From: Gammaproteobacteria bacterium | GTDB lineage: Bacteria > Pseudomonadota > Gammaproteobacteria > Pseudomonadales > Azotimanducaceae | Direction of reading: 5' to 3' | DNA length: 64,000 bases | Assembly (NCBI GenBank): GCA_009840545.1 | Contig: VXNM01000010.1 | Location: 840,627 to 904,626 of the forward strand | In this document: positions 19,004 through 27,943 of the stretch, piece after piece | Layout of the letters: every line of letters begins with the position of its first letter | How positions within the stretch are numbered: position 1 is the first letter of the stretch | Translations under genes and position numbers: made by a program | The notes under the pieces: model-generated | Seen by the model: only the letters and a program-made list of their open reading frames with translations | Told to the model about the DNA's origin: nothing | Database searches by the model: none

Positions 19004-19783
19004 ATGCACATCGTGCTAGATTTGCACCCCAATCAAGACCGCATTGAAATAGCAGATGCCGTACCGCGGCATGTTGCGATAATCATGGACGGCAACCATC
19101 GTTGGGCGCACCAGAATCGGGTACCGGGTGCTTTGGGTCATAGGGCGGGAGCGCGCAACGTTCGACCGGTCGTTGAAGCTTGCGCGGACGCAGGTGTTCA
19201 ATGCGTGACTCTGTTCGCATTTAGCACCGAAAATTGGTCTCGTCCGCCACGTGAAGTCGAACTTCTGATGACCCTGGTGCGAGAAACTCTCAATCGCGAC
19301 GTGGAAGCGCTCAACAAGCGTGATGCTCAATTGATCTTCATCGGTGACAGATTTCGGTTTCCCAGTGACTTGCAGGAAATGATGCTCAACAGCGAGAAAC
19401 TCACCGAAAACAACTCCACTTTAAAGCTAGTCATCGCTCTGAGCTATGGGGGTCGGTGGGACTTGGTACAAGCCGCAAAGAAAATCGCGGTTCATGTTTC
19501 AAAAGGCGAGTTAGATTTGGGAGACTTAGATGAAGACAGTTTTGAACAGTACCTCTCGACCGCCGGAATCCCCAGTCCCGATTTTTGCATCCGCACCGGA
19601 GGCGACCAGCGTTTGAGCAATTTCATGCTCTGGGATATGGCTTATACCGAGTTTTACTTCACGGATACGTACTGGCCAGACTTTGGCAAGGACGAACTGA
19701 TCGAGGCACTCTACGATTACACACAGCGAAAACGTCGATTCGGCGCACGTCGATCAAAGACACTTGCCCAGGCCACAAATTAA
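19004..19783 (+). CDS. uppS: Undecaprenyl diphosphate synthase (cis-prenyltransferase)
   Basis: Adds isopentenyl units to farnesyl-PP to make the C55 carrier lipid for peptidoglycan and LPS. The HVAIIMDGNHRWA motif carries the catalytic Asp, and LFAFSTENWSRP, LSYGGRWDL and the C-terminal CIRTGGDQRLSNFMLWDMAYTEF are classic UppS blocks. The ATG at 19004 is preceded by GGGGTGAA; an in-frame TTG at 18986 is a weaker alternative. The 3' end overlaps cdsA by 20 bp. It needs isoprenoid precursors, yet the MEP genes usually found nearby (dxr) are absent here. Confidence 0.95.
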   Translation: MHIVLDLHPNQDRIEIADAVPRHVAIIMDGNHRWAHQNRVPGALGHRAGARNVRPVVEACADAGVQCVTLFAFSTENWSRPPREVELLMTLVRETLNRDVEALNKRDAQLIFIGDRFRFPSDLQEMMLNSEKLTENNSTLKLVIALSYGGRWDLVQAAKKIAVHVSKGELDLGDLDEDSFEQYLSTAGIPSPDFCIRTGGDQRLSNFMLWDMAYTEFYFTDTYWPDFGKDELIEALYDYTQRKRRFGARRSKTLAQATN

Positions 19784-20573
19784 GATCCCCAAAGCTCTCG
19801 TTCCGAGGCTAATAACAGCCGCGGTTCTCATTCCTGCCGTCGGAGCAATTATTTGGTGGGTTGACCAACCCATCATCTACGGACTGTTGTGCATTGTTTG
19901 CTTCGGATTGCTGTTCGAGTGGGCGGCTGTAGCCCACATTCAATCCAACATCGTGAAGCTCTTCTATGCCGGAATCGGAACTTCAATGGCAATTGTGATT
20001 CCGCTGCTTGGGGACGGTGCGATACTTGCCACTGCGATTCTTGCGGTTTGCGCAAGTGTTCCTGCTTTCATTTCGGTACTTTTGTTCTCGAAGGTTCAAC
20101 GTCTTCTTACTAATTCTGTAGTCGTGGCAGTTCTAGGTTGGGTCATTTGCGTTGGAGCGATGGTTTGCTGCGGGTTTCTTCGCGGAGGAGGATTTGCGCT
20201 CTTGTCTCTTTTTGTCGTTGTGTGGTTGGTGGATACCGGCGCTTACTTTGCTGGAACCTATTTTGGCTCCCACAAACTCAATCGTACGCTGAGCCCAAAC
20301 AAGACATGGGAAGGTGTCATTGGAGGAGTGACTTTGGGGCTTATTGCTTGTTTAGTCCTGGACATCTTCATTGGTTGGTTTCCCATTCCAAATTATTGGG
20401 CATGGCTGATTGTGGCGTTTCTCGCCGTTGTGGGCGACCTGTTTGAGAGTGCACTAAAGAGGGTGGCTGACATGAAGGACTCTGGCGATCTTCTACCTGG
20501 CCATGGTGGACTGCTGGATCGATTGGATTCTGCCTTGTTGGCCGCTCCCTGCGTTTACTTGCTTCTAGCGTGA
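19764..20573 (+). CDS. cdsA: Phosphatidate cytidylyltransferase CdsA
   Basis: Polytopic inner-membrane enzyme making CDP-diacylglycerol from phosphatidate and CTP. Several hydrophobic helices are visible, and the C-terminal signature GDLFESALKR..KDSGDLLPGHGGLLDRLDSALLA is diagnostic. The TTG start at 19764 gives 269 residues and overlaps uppS by 20 bp, suggesting translational coupling. In E. coli-like genomes dxr or dxr-rseP follows; here only about 95 bp lead to the probable rseP start. Confidence 0.93.
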   Translation: MPRPQIKIPKALVPRLITAAVLIPAVGAIIWWVDQPIIYGLLCIVCFGLLFEWAAVAHIQSNIVKLFYAGIGTSMAIVIPLLGDGAILATAILAVCASVPAFISVLLFSKVQRLLTNSVVVAVLGWVICVGAMVCCGFLRGGGFALLSLFVVVWLVDTGAYFAGTYFGSHKLNRTLSPNKTWEGVIGGVTLGLIACLVLDIFIGWFPIPNYWAWLIVAFLAVVGDLFESALKRVADMKDSGDLLPGHGGLLDRLDSALLAAPCVYLLLA

Positions 20574-20667
20574 ATTCGATGCTTTCGAACATCTTGGGAA
20601 AGTCCGTGCGAACTAGAGCGCGCCCAAATTGTCTACTATTCGAGAGAACACCCGTCAAGGATCAGCG

Positions 20668-22002
20668 GTGCAAGTTCTAATTTACGCAAGTGCTTTGATA
20701 GGAGCGTTCTTAATCCTTGTGACTGCCCATGAGTTAGGGCACTACGTGGTTGCTCGAAAACTCGGTGTCCAGGTTCAAAGATTTTCCATTGGTTTGGGAC
20801 CTGTCGTATGGAGCCGTACAAGTAAGGACGGTGTTGAGTTTGCCCTATCCGCCATTCCTATTGGCGGTTATATTTCGATGCTGGATACCCGCACGCAAGA
20901 AGTTCCCGCGCATCTAGAACACAAAGCGTTCAATTGTGTAGCGCCGTGGCGGCAAATCGCTATTGCGGCCGCGGGACCGCTAGCCAATCTTCTCTTAGCC
21001 TTTGTGCTGTTCTGGCTCGTGATGTTCAATGGCATTCAAGTCGCCGTACCTTTTGTAGGACAGGTGCGAGACGATTCACCAGCGTACGACGCGGGTTTGC
21101 GTGGCGGGGAAGAGGTGGTCGCTGTAGACGGGACACCCGTCGCACAATGGATGGACTTGTATCGAGGAGCGCTGAATCGTGTCGGTGACACTGGGACTTT
21201 GTCAATCGATGTTTCCACCCCCAACAATGGTGTGAGTACGCACGAAATCCCAATAGAGAGCTTCTTGAGTGCCTCCACCGACCCCGATGTTCTTGGTGAA
21301 CTGGGGATTGAGCAAGGAGTGTTGCCGGTTATTGGGTGGGTTCAAGTGGATTCGGCGGCCAATGAAGCCGGCTTGCTAAGCGGAGATCGAGTTCTATCGA
21401 TAAACCACATTCAGGTACGCGTTTTCCAAGATCTGGTCGATATCGTGCGAGCGTCCCCCAACACTGAAATCACCATGCTCATCGAGCGGGATGGACTCTC
21501 ATACACCTTGCAAGTAACTCCAGACAGCATGATTGCTGACGACGGATCGCTCTATGGAATGCTGGGTGTTAAACCTCTTGTGGAGTCTCGCGAAATCGGA
21601 CAGGGAATCATCGGAAGCATGGTGTATGCAGGGTCCGAAACTTGGAGCTTCACAGTTCTTACGGTCACCTCCATCACCAAGATGATCACCGGCCAGATGG
21701 ACACGTCAAATCTTGCAGGTCCCATCACGATAGCGAGGGTGGCTGGTGAAGTGGTTCAACGTGGTTGGGAATACTACGTCCGTCTGATCGCCATGCTCTC
21801 GATCAGTTTGTTCCTTATCAATCTCTTACCAATTCCGGTATTGGATGGAGGACATATCGTCTACGGACTTATTGAGATGGTCACTCGACGCAAGGTTTCG
21901 TTGCGTGTGCAGCAAATTGCCACGATGGCTGGGCTTGCGATTCTGGGTTGCCTGATCATATTGGTTCTATACAACGATGCCGCAAGGTTGGCAGGAATCT
22001 AA
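20668..22002 (+). CDS. rseP: Site-2 protease RseP
   Basis: Inner-membrane zinc metalloprotease that cleaves anti-sigma factors and signal-peptide remnants during envelope stress. The HELGH zinc motif is in the first transmembrane helix (about residues 20-24). The periplasmic part holds two PDZ domains (QVRDDSPAYDAGLRGGEEV and QVDSAANEAGLLSGDRVL), and the second active-site motif LLPIPVLDGGHIVYG contains the third zinc ligand. I chose GTG 20668 because AAGGA lies 6 bp upstream and the HELGH then falls where E. coli RseP has HEFGH; the frame is open back to TTG 20629. It is upstream of bamA, as usual. Confidence 0.93.
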   Translation: MQVLIYASALIGAFLILVTAHELGHYVVARKLGVQVQRFSIGLGPVVWSRTSKDGVEFALSAIPIGGYISMLDTRTQEVPAHLEHKAFNCVAPWRQIAIAAAGPLANLLLAFVLFWLVMFNGIQVAVPFVGQVRDDSPAYDAGLRGGEEVVAVDGTPVAQWMDLYRGALNRVGDTGTLSIDVSTPNNGVSTHEIPIESFLSASTDPDVLGELGIEQGVLPVIGWVQVDSAANEAGLLSGDRVLSINHIQVRVFQDLVDIVRASPNTEITMLIERDGLSYTLQVTPDSMIADDGSLYGMLGVKPLVESREIGQGIIGSMVYAGSETWSFTVLTVTSITKMITGQMDTSNLAGPITIARVAGEVVQRGWEYYVRLIAMLSISLFLINLLPIPVLDGGHIVYGLIEMVTRRKVSLRVQQIATMAGLAILGCLIILVLYNDAARLAGI

Positions 22003-22041
22003 GACAGATGAATTTATTAACGAAATCAGGAAAGATTACAC

Positions 22042-24393
22042 ATGAAATTTCATAGTAAGTACGTTGCACCACTCTTGTGCGCTGGAAGCTTGTTCATCGC
22101 AACGGCAGCATCTGCTCAATTTAGCTTTGAGGTGGAAGACGTAAGGCTCACGGGCTTGCAACGCGTGTCCGCGGGTACGGTATTCAATGAGATTTCGTTA
22201 GAGGTCGGCGACGTTGCGGATGCATTGGCAATTCGCGAGCTAGTTCAAGAACTGTTCGAGACTGGCTACTTCGACGATATCGAGGTCACTCGGGACGAGA
22301 ACGTGGTAGTCGTCAATCTCGTAGAGCGACCAGCAATTGATTCCATCACTATAGAAGGAAACAAAGCAATAAAGACCGAAGACTTGCTGGACGGCCTCGC
22401 AGGACAAGGATTGAGGGATGGTGAGATCTTCAAGCAAGCAACTCTTGATCGAGTACGCATAGAACTACGCAGGCAGTACGTTGCACAAGGTCAATACACA
22501 GCGGACATTCAATCAACTATTCAAGAATTGGCTCGCAATCGTGTCGCTATCAAGATAAATATTGACGAAGGTAAGAAGTCTGGAATTCGACAGATCGAAT
22601 TCGTGGGGAACCACAGGTTCAGCAAGAAAGAGCTTCTTGATGCTATCGAACTCAAAGAACCCACTTTTCTGGGCTTCATTGGTGGCAGCAATCAATATTC
22701 CCGCCAAAAACTGCAAGGCGATCTTGAGACCCTTCAAGCGTTCTACCGTGATCGTGGCTACGTAGAGTTTCAAATTCTGTCTACACAAGTGAGCATGACT
22801 CCGGATCGTAAGCAGGTCTATGTGACGATCGGCATTTCAGAGGGAGAAAAGTTCTCCGTAGACGAAGTGGACATCATCGGCGAGATTGCCGATCTGGACC
22901 CTGAAATGCTCGAGCGCTTCATCGTGATTGAGAAAGGCGAGACATTCTCCAGCGCAAGGGTGACAGGCACTGAAGATCTGTTGACATCCGTCCTAAGTGG
23001 TAATGGTTATACGTTCGGTACGGTGTCCGGCGTTCCGGAGATCAAGGACGACGGCACAGTGGACATAAAGTTTGTCGTGAATAGCGGGAAACGTACATAT
23101 GTCCGACGAATCAATTTCCTCGGCAACACCGTCACTCAAGATGGCGTGCTACGGCGTGAAATGCGTCAGCTTGAAAGCGCATGGGCGTCAACAAATTCGA
23201 TTGATCGTTCAAAAACGAATCTGGAGAGACTGGGTTTCTTTAGCACGGTGAACGTTGAGACCCCAGCGGTTGACGGCACTGATGATCAGATCGATGTGAC
23301 AGTCTCTGTGGAGGAACAACCTACGGGCTCGATATCGGGAACGCTGGGTTATCAGAAGTTCAGTGGATTGATATTGGGTGCGAGTTTTGAACAAAGCAAT
23401 ATAGCTGGCACCGGGAATAGCCTGAGCGTCGGAGTCAATTGGAGCGACTATTCGAAATCGGGGAATCTCTCCTATTTCAATCCGTACTTTACTGAAGATG
23501 GTGTTAGCCGCGGGATTAGCGTCTACTTCAACGACACCAACTACAGCTCGGCATTCCGATTCACGAGATACTCCACTAGTTCGTTTGGTGCGGGAATGAA
23601 CTTCGGTTTTCCCGTCAGTGAAGACCGCAGATTGCAGTTCTCAACTAGGATCGAGTGGACTGACATTACACAGGGATACGACGAAGCTCTCGAGATAACA
23701 GACTTCGTCAATTCAGTAGGCGCGAAGTTCTTGAACTACAAGACTGAAGCGTTGTGGGTGCACACGACCCTAGACAGGCCCATGTTTTCGATGCGAGGCA
23801 CTCGGCACATAGCCGCACTGGAATTTTCTTGGCCAGGAAGCGACTTGCAGTTTTATAGGGCTACTTATAAGGCAGATTGGTTCATTCCGATCAAGAGACG
23901 ATGGTCCTTGCACTTCCGTGGCAATTTCGGTGCGGGCGAGGCTTATGGCAATACCGAGATATTCCCGTTCTACGAACATTTCCATGCAGGTGGATTCGGT
24001 TCAGTTCGAGGATACGAGCGTCACACGCTCGGACCTAGAAGCACTCCAACGGGGTCGGTATCGGTCTACTATCCCAATGGACGGCCATTCGGTGGCAATG
24101 TGCGGGTTGAAACCACTGCAGAGCTCATTTTCCCGCTTCCATTCCTAGATCAAGTTGGACAGGTTAGGTCTGTTTTCTTCGTCGATATGGGCAACGTATT
24201 TAGTACGTTCTGCCCGGAAGAGAGCATAGGATGTTATCGACCGGCATTTAACAAATTGCGTGGTGCAGTCGGGTTAGGTGTTTCATGGCTTACTCGGATG
24301 GGCCCAATGTCATTCTCTCTCGCACATCCGTTCAACCACGAGTCCTTCGACGAACCCGAGGGATTCTCGTTCGAAGTAGGACAGTCTTTCTAA
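22042..24393 (+). CDS. bamA: Outer membrane protein assembly factor BamA
   Basis: Essential outer-membrane insertase for beta-barrel proteins. A signal peptide (residues 1-25, ending ATAASA) is followed by five POTRA domains (first FEVEDVRLTGLQRVSAGTVF; later blocks include IRQIEFVGNHRFSKKEL and VRRINFLGNTVTQDGVL). The 16-strand barrel includes the loop-6 motif SVRGYERHTLGPR (VRGF/Y type), and the protein ends in a C-terminal Phe. Length 783 residues. It follows rseP by 39 bp and precedes skp, the standard envelope-biogenesis cluster. Confidence 0.97.
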   Translation: MKFHSKYVAPLLCAGSLFIATAASAQFSFEVEDVRLTGLQRVSAGTVFNEISLEVGDVADALAIRELVQELFETGYFDDIEVTRDENVVVVNLVERPAIDSITIEGNKAIKTEDLLDGLAGQGLRDGEIFKQATLDRVRIELRRQYVAQGQYTADIQSTIQELARNRVAIKINIDEGKKSGIRQIEFVGNHRFSKKELLDAIELKEPTFLGFIGGSNQYSRQKLQGDLETLQAFYRDRGYVEFQILSTQVSMTPDRKQVYVTIGISEGEKFSVDEVDIIGEIADLDPEMLERFIVIEKGETFSSARVTGTEDLLTSVLSGNGYTFGTVSGVPEIKDDGTVDIKFVVNSGKRTYVRRINFLGNTVTQDGVLRREMRQLESAWASTNSIDRSKTNLERLGFFSTVNVETPAVDGTDDQIDVTVSVEEQPTGSISGTLGYQKFSGLILGASFEQSNIAGTGNSLSVGVNWSDYSKSGNLSYFNPYFTEDGVSRGISVYFNDTNYSSAFRFTRYSTSSFGAGMNFGFPVSEDRRLQFSTRIEWTDITQGYDEALEITDFVNSVGAKFLNYKTEALWVHTTLDRPMFSMRGTRHIAALEFSWPGSDLQFYRATYKADWFIPIKRRWSLHFRGNFGAGEAYGNTEIFPFYEHFHAGGFGSVRGYERHTLGPRSTPTGSVSVYYPNGRPFGGNVRVETTAELIFPLPFLDQVGQVRSVFFVDMGNVFSTFCPEESIGCYRPAFNKLRGAVGLGVSWLTRMGPMSFSLAHPFNHESFDEPEGFSFEVGQSF

Positions 24394-24435
24394 CTAGGTA
24401 GGTGTAACATCGTCCGGTTAGAGACTCACCACACA

Positions 24436-24441
24436 TATAAT
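24436..24441 (+). promoter_or_regulatory. Candidate -10 element upstream of skp
   Basis: A perfect TATAAT stands in the 111-bp bamA-skp gap. A convincing -35 is not seen at the expected distance. A short TTGCG/CGCAA stem just after it would lie in the leader. It suggests that skp-lpxD-fabZ can be transcribed separately from bamA, in line with extra promoters in this cluster in other species. Confidence 0.35.
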
Positions 24442-24504
24442 TTGCGCTACTTCGCAAGTCGATGCGTAGATGATCGCGTGCAAGACGATCAAAAAGGAGC
24501 ATAA

Positions 24505-25074
24505 ATGAACTCTCGCCTTCTCAAAATTCTTTGCATTTTCACGCTTGCGTTTGTGGGTGTGAACTCCTATGGACAGCTAAAAATTGCCGTCGTAAACGCA
24601 ACTCAAGCGATATTCGAGTCCGAAGAAGCCCAAGAAGAAATGACTGTGACCGAGGCAGAACTTAAGCCAGAGCAGGAACGTCTCCAGGGACTGCAGGAAG
24701 AGATTACCGAACTGACAGATCGGCTGCAAACCGACGCGGAGATCATGTCGGACTTGGAGAAGTCTGAGTTACAGAACGAGATTGACGACAAGAAACTCGA
24801 CCTGAACTTCAATGTTGAACGATTTCAACGGCGAATCGATGATGAACGCAACAAGATCTTGCAGCAGCTTGGACCCAAATTCAACGCCGTGCTCAACGAT
24901 CTAATAGAAATAGAAGGTTACGACCTAGTGCTCAACTTCAATCCCCAGATCCATCTCTACGTTAATCCAAAACATGACATTACGAGAAAAGTGACGGAGA
25001 TGCTGAACGATCGACAGGGCGAGCCCGTACCCGATCCTACTGCGGATACTTTAGAGGCGGGGCCCGAAGAATAG
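24505..25074 (+). CDS. skp: Periplasmic chaperone Skp/OmpH family
   Basis: Trimeric jellyfish-shaped chaperone that carries unfolded outer-membrane proteins to BamA. A signal peptide (1-23, ending VNSYG) precedes a beta-strand KIAVVNATQAIFES typical of OmpH. Long charged helices (about residues 40-125) form the coiled-coil tentacles, and a C-terminal EGYDLVLNFN..HDITRKVTEMLN completes the body. An acidic Pro/Asp/Glu tail of about 20 residues is extra. A strong AAGGAG lies before the ATG. Position between bamA and lpxD confirms identity. Confidence 0.92.
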   Translation: MNSRLLKILCIFTLAFVGVNSYGQLKIAVVNATQAIFESEEAQEEMTVTEAELKPEQERLQGLQEEITELTDRLQTDAEIMSDLEKSELQNEIDDKKLDLNFNVERFQRRIDDERNKILQQLGPKFNAVLNDLIEIEGYDLVLNFNPQIHLYVNPKHDITRKVTEMLNDRQGEPVPDPTADTLEAGPEE

Positions 25075-25091
25075 GCATCCACTAGGAATCT

Positions 25092-26141
25092 GTGTATTCG
25101 CTCAAAGAGATCGCTGAAAGAATAGGAGCGTCGCTAGTAGGAGACCCATCGACTTCAATAGAACGATTGGGTTCAATCGAGAATGCCGGTCCTGGCGACC
25201 TCACTCACTTATCCAGTTCACTTTTTCGAAAGTACCTAAAAGACACAAGAGCTTCGGCAGTAATACTGGCCCAAAAAGACCTTCAAGAGTGCCCGGTTGA
25301 TGCGTTGGTGGTGACCGATCCGATGCTTGCATACGCTCATGCTTCGGAAATTTTTGACGACCGACCTCGTGCTCCATTGGGTATTAGCGAGAAGTCGGAG
25401 ATTCATCAGTCGGCAAGCATTGGACAAGATGTTCGTATCGGACCGTTTGTAGTGGTGGAAGCCGATGCTGTAATCAGCGACGGCGTTGAAATTGGCGCAA
25501 ATTGCCACATTGGTGCAAGATCCAGTATTGGTTCGGACACAGTGCTAATGGGTTCCGTGTATCTGTATCACAATGTACGTATCGGTAAGCGCTGTCGCGT
25601 CCATGCAAGTTCGGTGATCGGTGCAGACGGATTTGGAATCGTTCCAGACCGCGAAGGAAAATTGAATCGCGTAGCGCAGATTGGTGGCGTGCGCATAGGT
25701 AATGACGTGGAAATCGGCGCTTCAAACACGATTGACAGAGGTACCACTGACGACACGGTCATCGAAGATGGCGTAAAGTTGGACGATCAAGTCCATATAG
25801 GTCACAACTGTGTGGTTGGTTCCCACTCTATGCTTTGCGGTTGCACTGGACTGGGAGGAAGTGTGACCATTGGGCACCATTGCATACTTGCAGGCGGAGT
25901 AGGAGTGGCAGGTGCCGGCGGCCCGCTTGAGATTGCGGATGGCGTACAAGTGGGAGCGATGACCTATGTGAGTCGCTCCATCAAGGAGCCAGGACAGTAT
26001 CAAGGATCTTCGTTGCACACCCCGATTGGAAAATGGAGACGTAATATGATGCGTCTCACTGAGTTAGACAACTTAGCCAAGAGATTGAATAGACTAGAGA
26101 AACAATTTGAAACAAAGTTGCAGAATCAAGACGGTGATTGA
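25092..26141 (+). CDS. lpxD: UDP-3-O-(3-hydroxyacyl)glucosamine N-acyltransferase LpxD
   Basis: Third enzyme of lipid A synthesis; transfers a 3-hydroxyacyl chain from ACP to the 2-amino group of UDP-3-O-acyl-glucosamine. The N-terminal uridine-binding domain (MYSLKEIAERIGASLVGD..IENAGPGDLTHL) is followed by left-handed beta-helix hexapeptide repeats (IGANCHIGARSSIGSDTVL and onward). The catalytic-His region is DDQVHIGHNCVVGS. A C-terminal helix ends the protein. GTG start with AGGAA upstream; 349 residues, normal for the family. The acyl-UDP-GlcNAc must come from LpxA, whose gene is missing from its usual site after fabZ. Confidence 0.96.
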   Translation: MYSLKEIAERIGASLVGDPSTSIERLGSIENAGPGDLTHLSSSLFRKYLKDTRASAVILAQKDLQECPVDALVVTDPMLAYAHASEIFDDRPRAPLGISEKSEIHQSASIGQDVRIGPFVVVEADAVISDGVEIGANCHIGARSSIGSDTVLMGSVYLYHNVRIGKRCRVHASSVIGADGFGIVPDREGKLNRVAQIGGVRIGNDVEIGASNTIDRGTTDDTVIEDGVKLDDQVHIGHNCVVGSHSMLCGCTGLGGSVTIGHHCILAGGVGVAGAGGPLEIADGVQVGAMTYVSRSIKEPGQYQGSSLHTPIGKWRRNMMRLTELDNLAKRLNRLEKQFETKLQNQDGD

Positions 26142-26155
26142 TTCTATTTTTTGAA

Positions 26156-26593
26156 ATGGAAAGCATTGAACTACACGATTACTTGCCGCATCGGTATCCA
26201 TTCTTGATGGTGGATCGCGTCATCGAATGCGAGCCGGGCAAGTACATAGTTGGAATCAAGAACGTGACAATCAACGAACCGTTCTTTCAAGGTCACTTCC
26301 CTTCTCACCCCATAATGCCAGGAGTCCTTATCGTTGAAGCACTGGCTCAACTAGCGGGAATATTGGCCTCGGTCACAAAGGCCATCCGGCCCGCCAAAGA
26401 TGGATACCTCTACTACTTGGCGGGTACCGACAAGACACGCTTCAAGCGACCCGTAACACCGGGAGATGCTTTGAACATGCGATGCGAGGTTCTTAATGAA
26501 CGCAGGGAAGTGATGAAGTTCATTTGCAATGCATATGTTTCCGAAGAACTGGTCTGTACTTCGGAACTGATTGTGGCAGGCCGCAAAGTCTGA
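26156..26593 (+). CDS. fabZ: 3-hydroxyacyl-ACP dehydratase FabZ
   Basis: Hot-dog-fold dehydratase of type II fatty acid synthesis. LPHRYPFLMVDRV, NEPFFQGHFPSHPIMPGVLIVEALAQ (catalytic His and Glu) and GTDKTRFKRPVTPGD are all family hallmarks. I chose ATG 26156 (145 residues, MESIELHDYL); the frame extends upstream to a TTG at 26138 that overlaps lpxD, adding only hydrophobic residues without family similarity. FabZ draws on the same 3-hydroxyacyl-ACP pool as lipid A, which explains its place in the lpx cluster. Confidence 0.96.
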   Translation: MESIELHDYLPHRYPFLMVDRVIECEPGKYIVGIKNVTINEPFFQGHFPSHPIMPGVLIVEALAQLAGILASVTKAIRPAKDGYLYYLAGTDKTRFKRPVTPGDALNMRCEVLNERREVMKFICNAYVSEELVCTSELIVAGRKV

Positions 26594-26794
26594 AGACAAC
26601 ACTCGCACAGCCGGGTGCAGCTGCACTCCCAGCGAATGGCATATCAAATTATTCCTAGAGTTCTTCTGCCGGTGTTCTGTGTGTCGCGGCGATCGCATCG
26701 TTCAGGACAAACAATTCTGTATCAATTTCCGATTTAGAGGTTGCGTCGGCAATTCGGTTGGCTATCTTAATTAGATGGTCGAGGTAGGCAAGTT
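26594..26794 (+). other. Intergenic gap where lpxA is normally found
   Basis: The 201 bp between fabZ and lpxB contain no convincing coding region on either strand. Hexapeptide repeats of LpxA are not found, and the space is too short for the ~780-bp gene. A perfect 12-bp palindrome GTGCAGCTGCAC is at 26615-26626. A GAGGTAGG ribosome site for lpxB is at the right end. Confidence 0.5.
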
Positions 26795-27943
26795 TTGAAG
26801 GTTGGAATTGTCACGGGCGAGGCTTCTGGAGACTTGCTCGGTTCAGAACTCATGACTGCACTTCGGCAGCTTGATCACGAATTGCAGTTTGTGGGTGTGG
26901 GTGGTGAACGCATGCGGGAGCAAGGGCTCCATGCGCTTGAATCCATTGATCGCTTTTCAATGAACGGTTTTGTCGAACCTCTCACCCGACTTCCTGAACT
27001 TCTTAACTTGCTCCAGTCGCTGGCGACCCGACTTGCTGATACGGACGTGATGGTGGGTGTGGACTTCAATGTCTTCAATCTAATGCTCGAAAAGCGGTTG
27101 AAGGCGTTGGGAACGCCTACCGTTCACTATGTCAGTCCTTCTGTCTATGCTTGGCGTCGAAATCGCATTCGGAAGATTGAAAGATCCGCAGATGTCTTGC
27201 TTACGCTATTTCCCTTTGAACCGAAGTACTACGAGAACACAGGAACGAAAGCCGTTTATGTGGGCCACCCGCTTGCGGACCGCATCTGTCCTAACCGAGA
27301 TCGAGAGTCGGAACGGTCCAGTGCTCGCGCCAAACTTGCCATTGCTTCAACACAAACAGCAATCGCCGTGCTTCCCGGCAGTCGAACATCGGAAATCAGA
27401 TCCCACTTAGATTTGTTTCTACGTGCAGCGGAACGAGTGCAATCCATACTCTCAGCAGCAAGGAGTTTCGTATTCATCGTCCCATGTGTCAGTGAACGAC
27501 GTGCGAACCTAGTGAAACACGGCTCAAGAAGCTTTTCTCACTTGGACTTGCGAGTCGTTGAGAGCGATTCAATTGAAGTGTTTGCCGCATGTGATGCGGC
27601 TTTAGTGAAGTCGGGCACAAGTACCTTGGAAGCATTGCTCATGCGTATTCCCATGGTTGTTGCGTACAGAACAGGTCCGCTGACCTATTCGATTGTTCGG
27701 TCAGTCTTGCAGACGCGATGGGTTGCATTGCCTAACATTCTGACGAGTCGTGAACTTGTACCTGAGTTCTTGCAACAGGCTGCGACTCCCGAGTCTCTGG
27801 CGGTGGCACTTTGCCAAGAAATCCAATCTTCTGAGGAAGACAAAAAGTACTTCGAAGAATTCGATCAACTACATGAGACACTTCGCCGAAATGCCTCCGC
27901 CCGTGCCGCGAAAGCAGTATTAAACTTGGCTGGTACCCCTTGA
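26795..27943 (+). CDS. lpxB: Lipid-A-disaccharide synthase LpxB
   Basis: GT19 glycosyltransferase that condenses UDP-2,3-diacylglucosamine with lipid X to form the lipid A disaccharide at the inner membrane. GEASGDLLGSELM near the N-terminus, VGVDFNVFNL, HYVSPSVYAWRRNR, VYVGHPLADRI, LPGSRTSEI and KSGTSTLEALLMRIPMVVAYR are the family blocks. TTG start with GAGGTAGG upstream; 382 residues. Its TGA overlaps the TTG of rnhB. LpxH or LpxI is not in this window. Confidence 0.95.
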   Translation: MKVGIVTGEASGDLLGSELMTALRQLDHELQFVGVGGERMREQGLHALESIDRFSMNGFVEPLTRLPELLNLLQSLATRLADTDVMVGVDFNVFNLMLEKRLKALGTPTVHYVSPSVYAWRRNRIRKIERSADVLLTLFPFEPKYYENTGTKAVYVGHPLADRICPNRDRESERSSARAKLAIASTQTAIAVLPGSRTSEIRSHLDLFLRAAERVQSILSAARSFVFIVPCVSERRANLVKHGSRSFSHLDLRVVESDSIEVFAACDAALVKSGTSTLEALLMRIPMVVAYRTGPLTYSIVRSVLQTRWVALPNILTSRELVPEFLQQAATPESLAVALCQEIQSSEEDKKYFEEFDQLHETLRRNASARAAKAVLNLAGTP

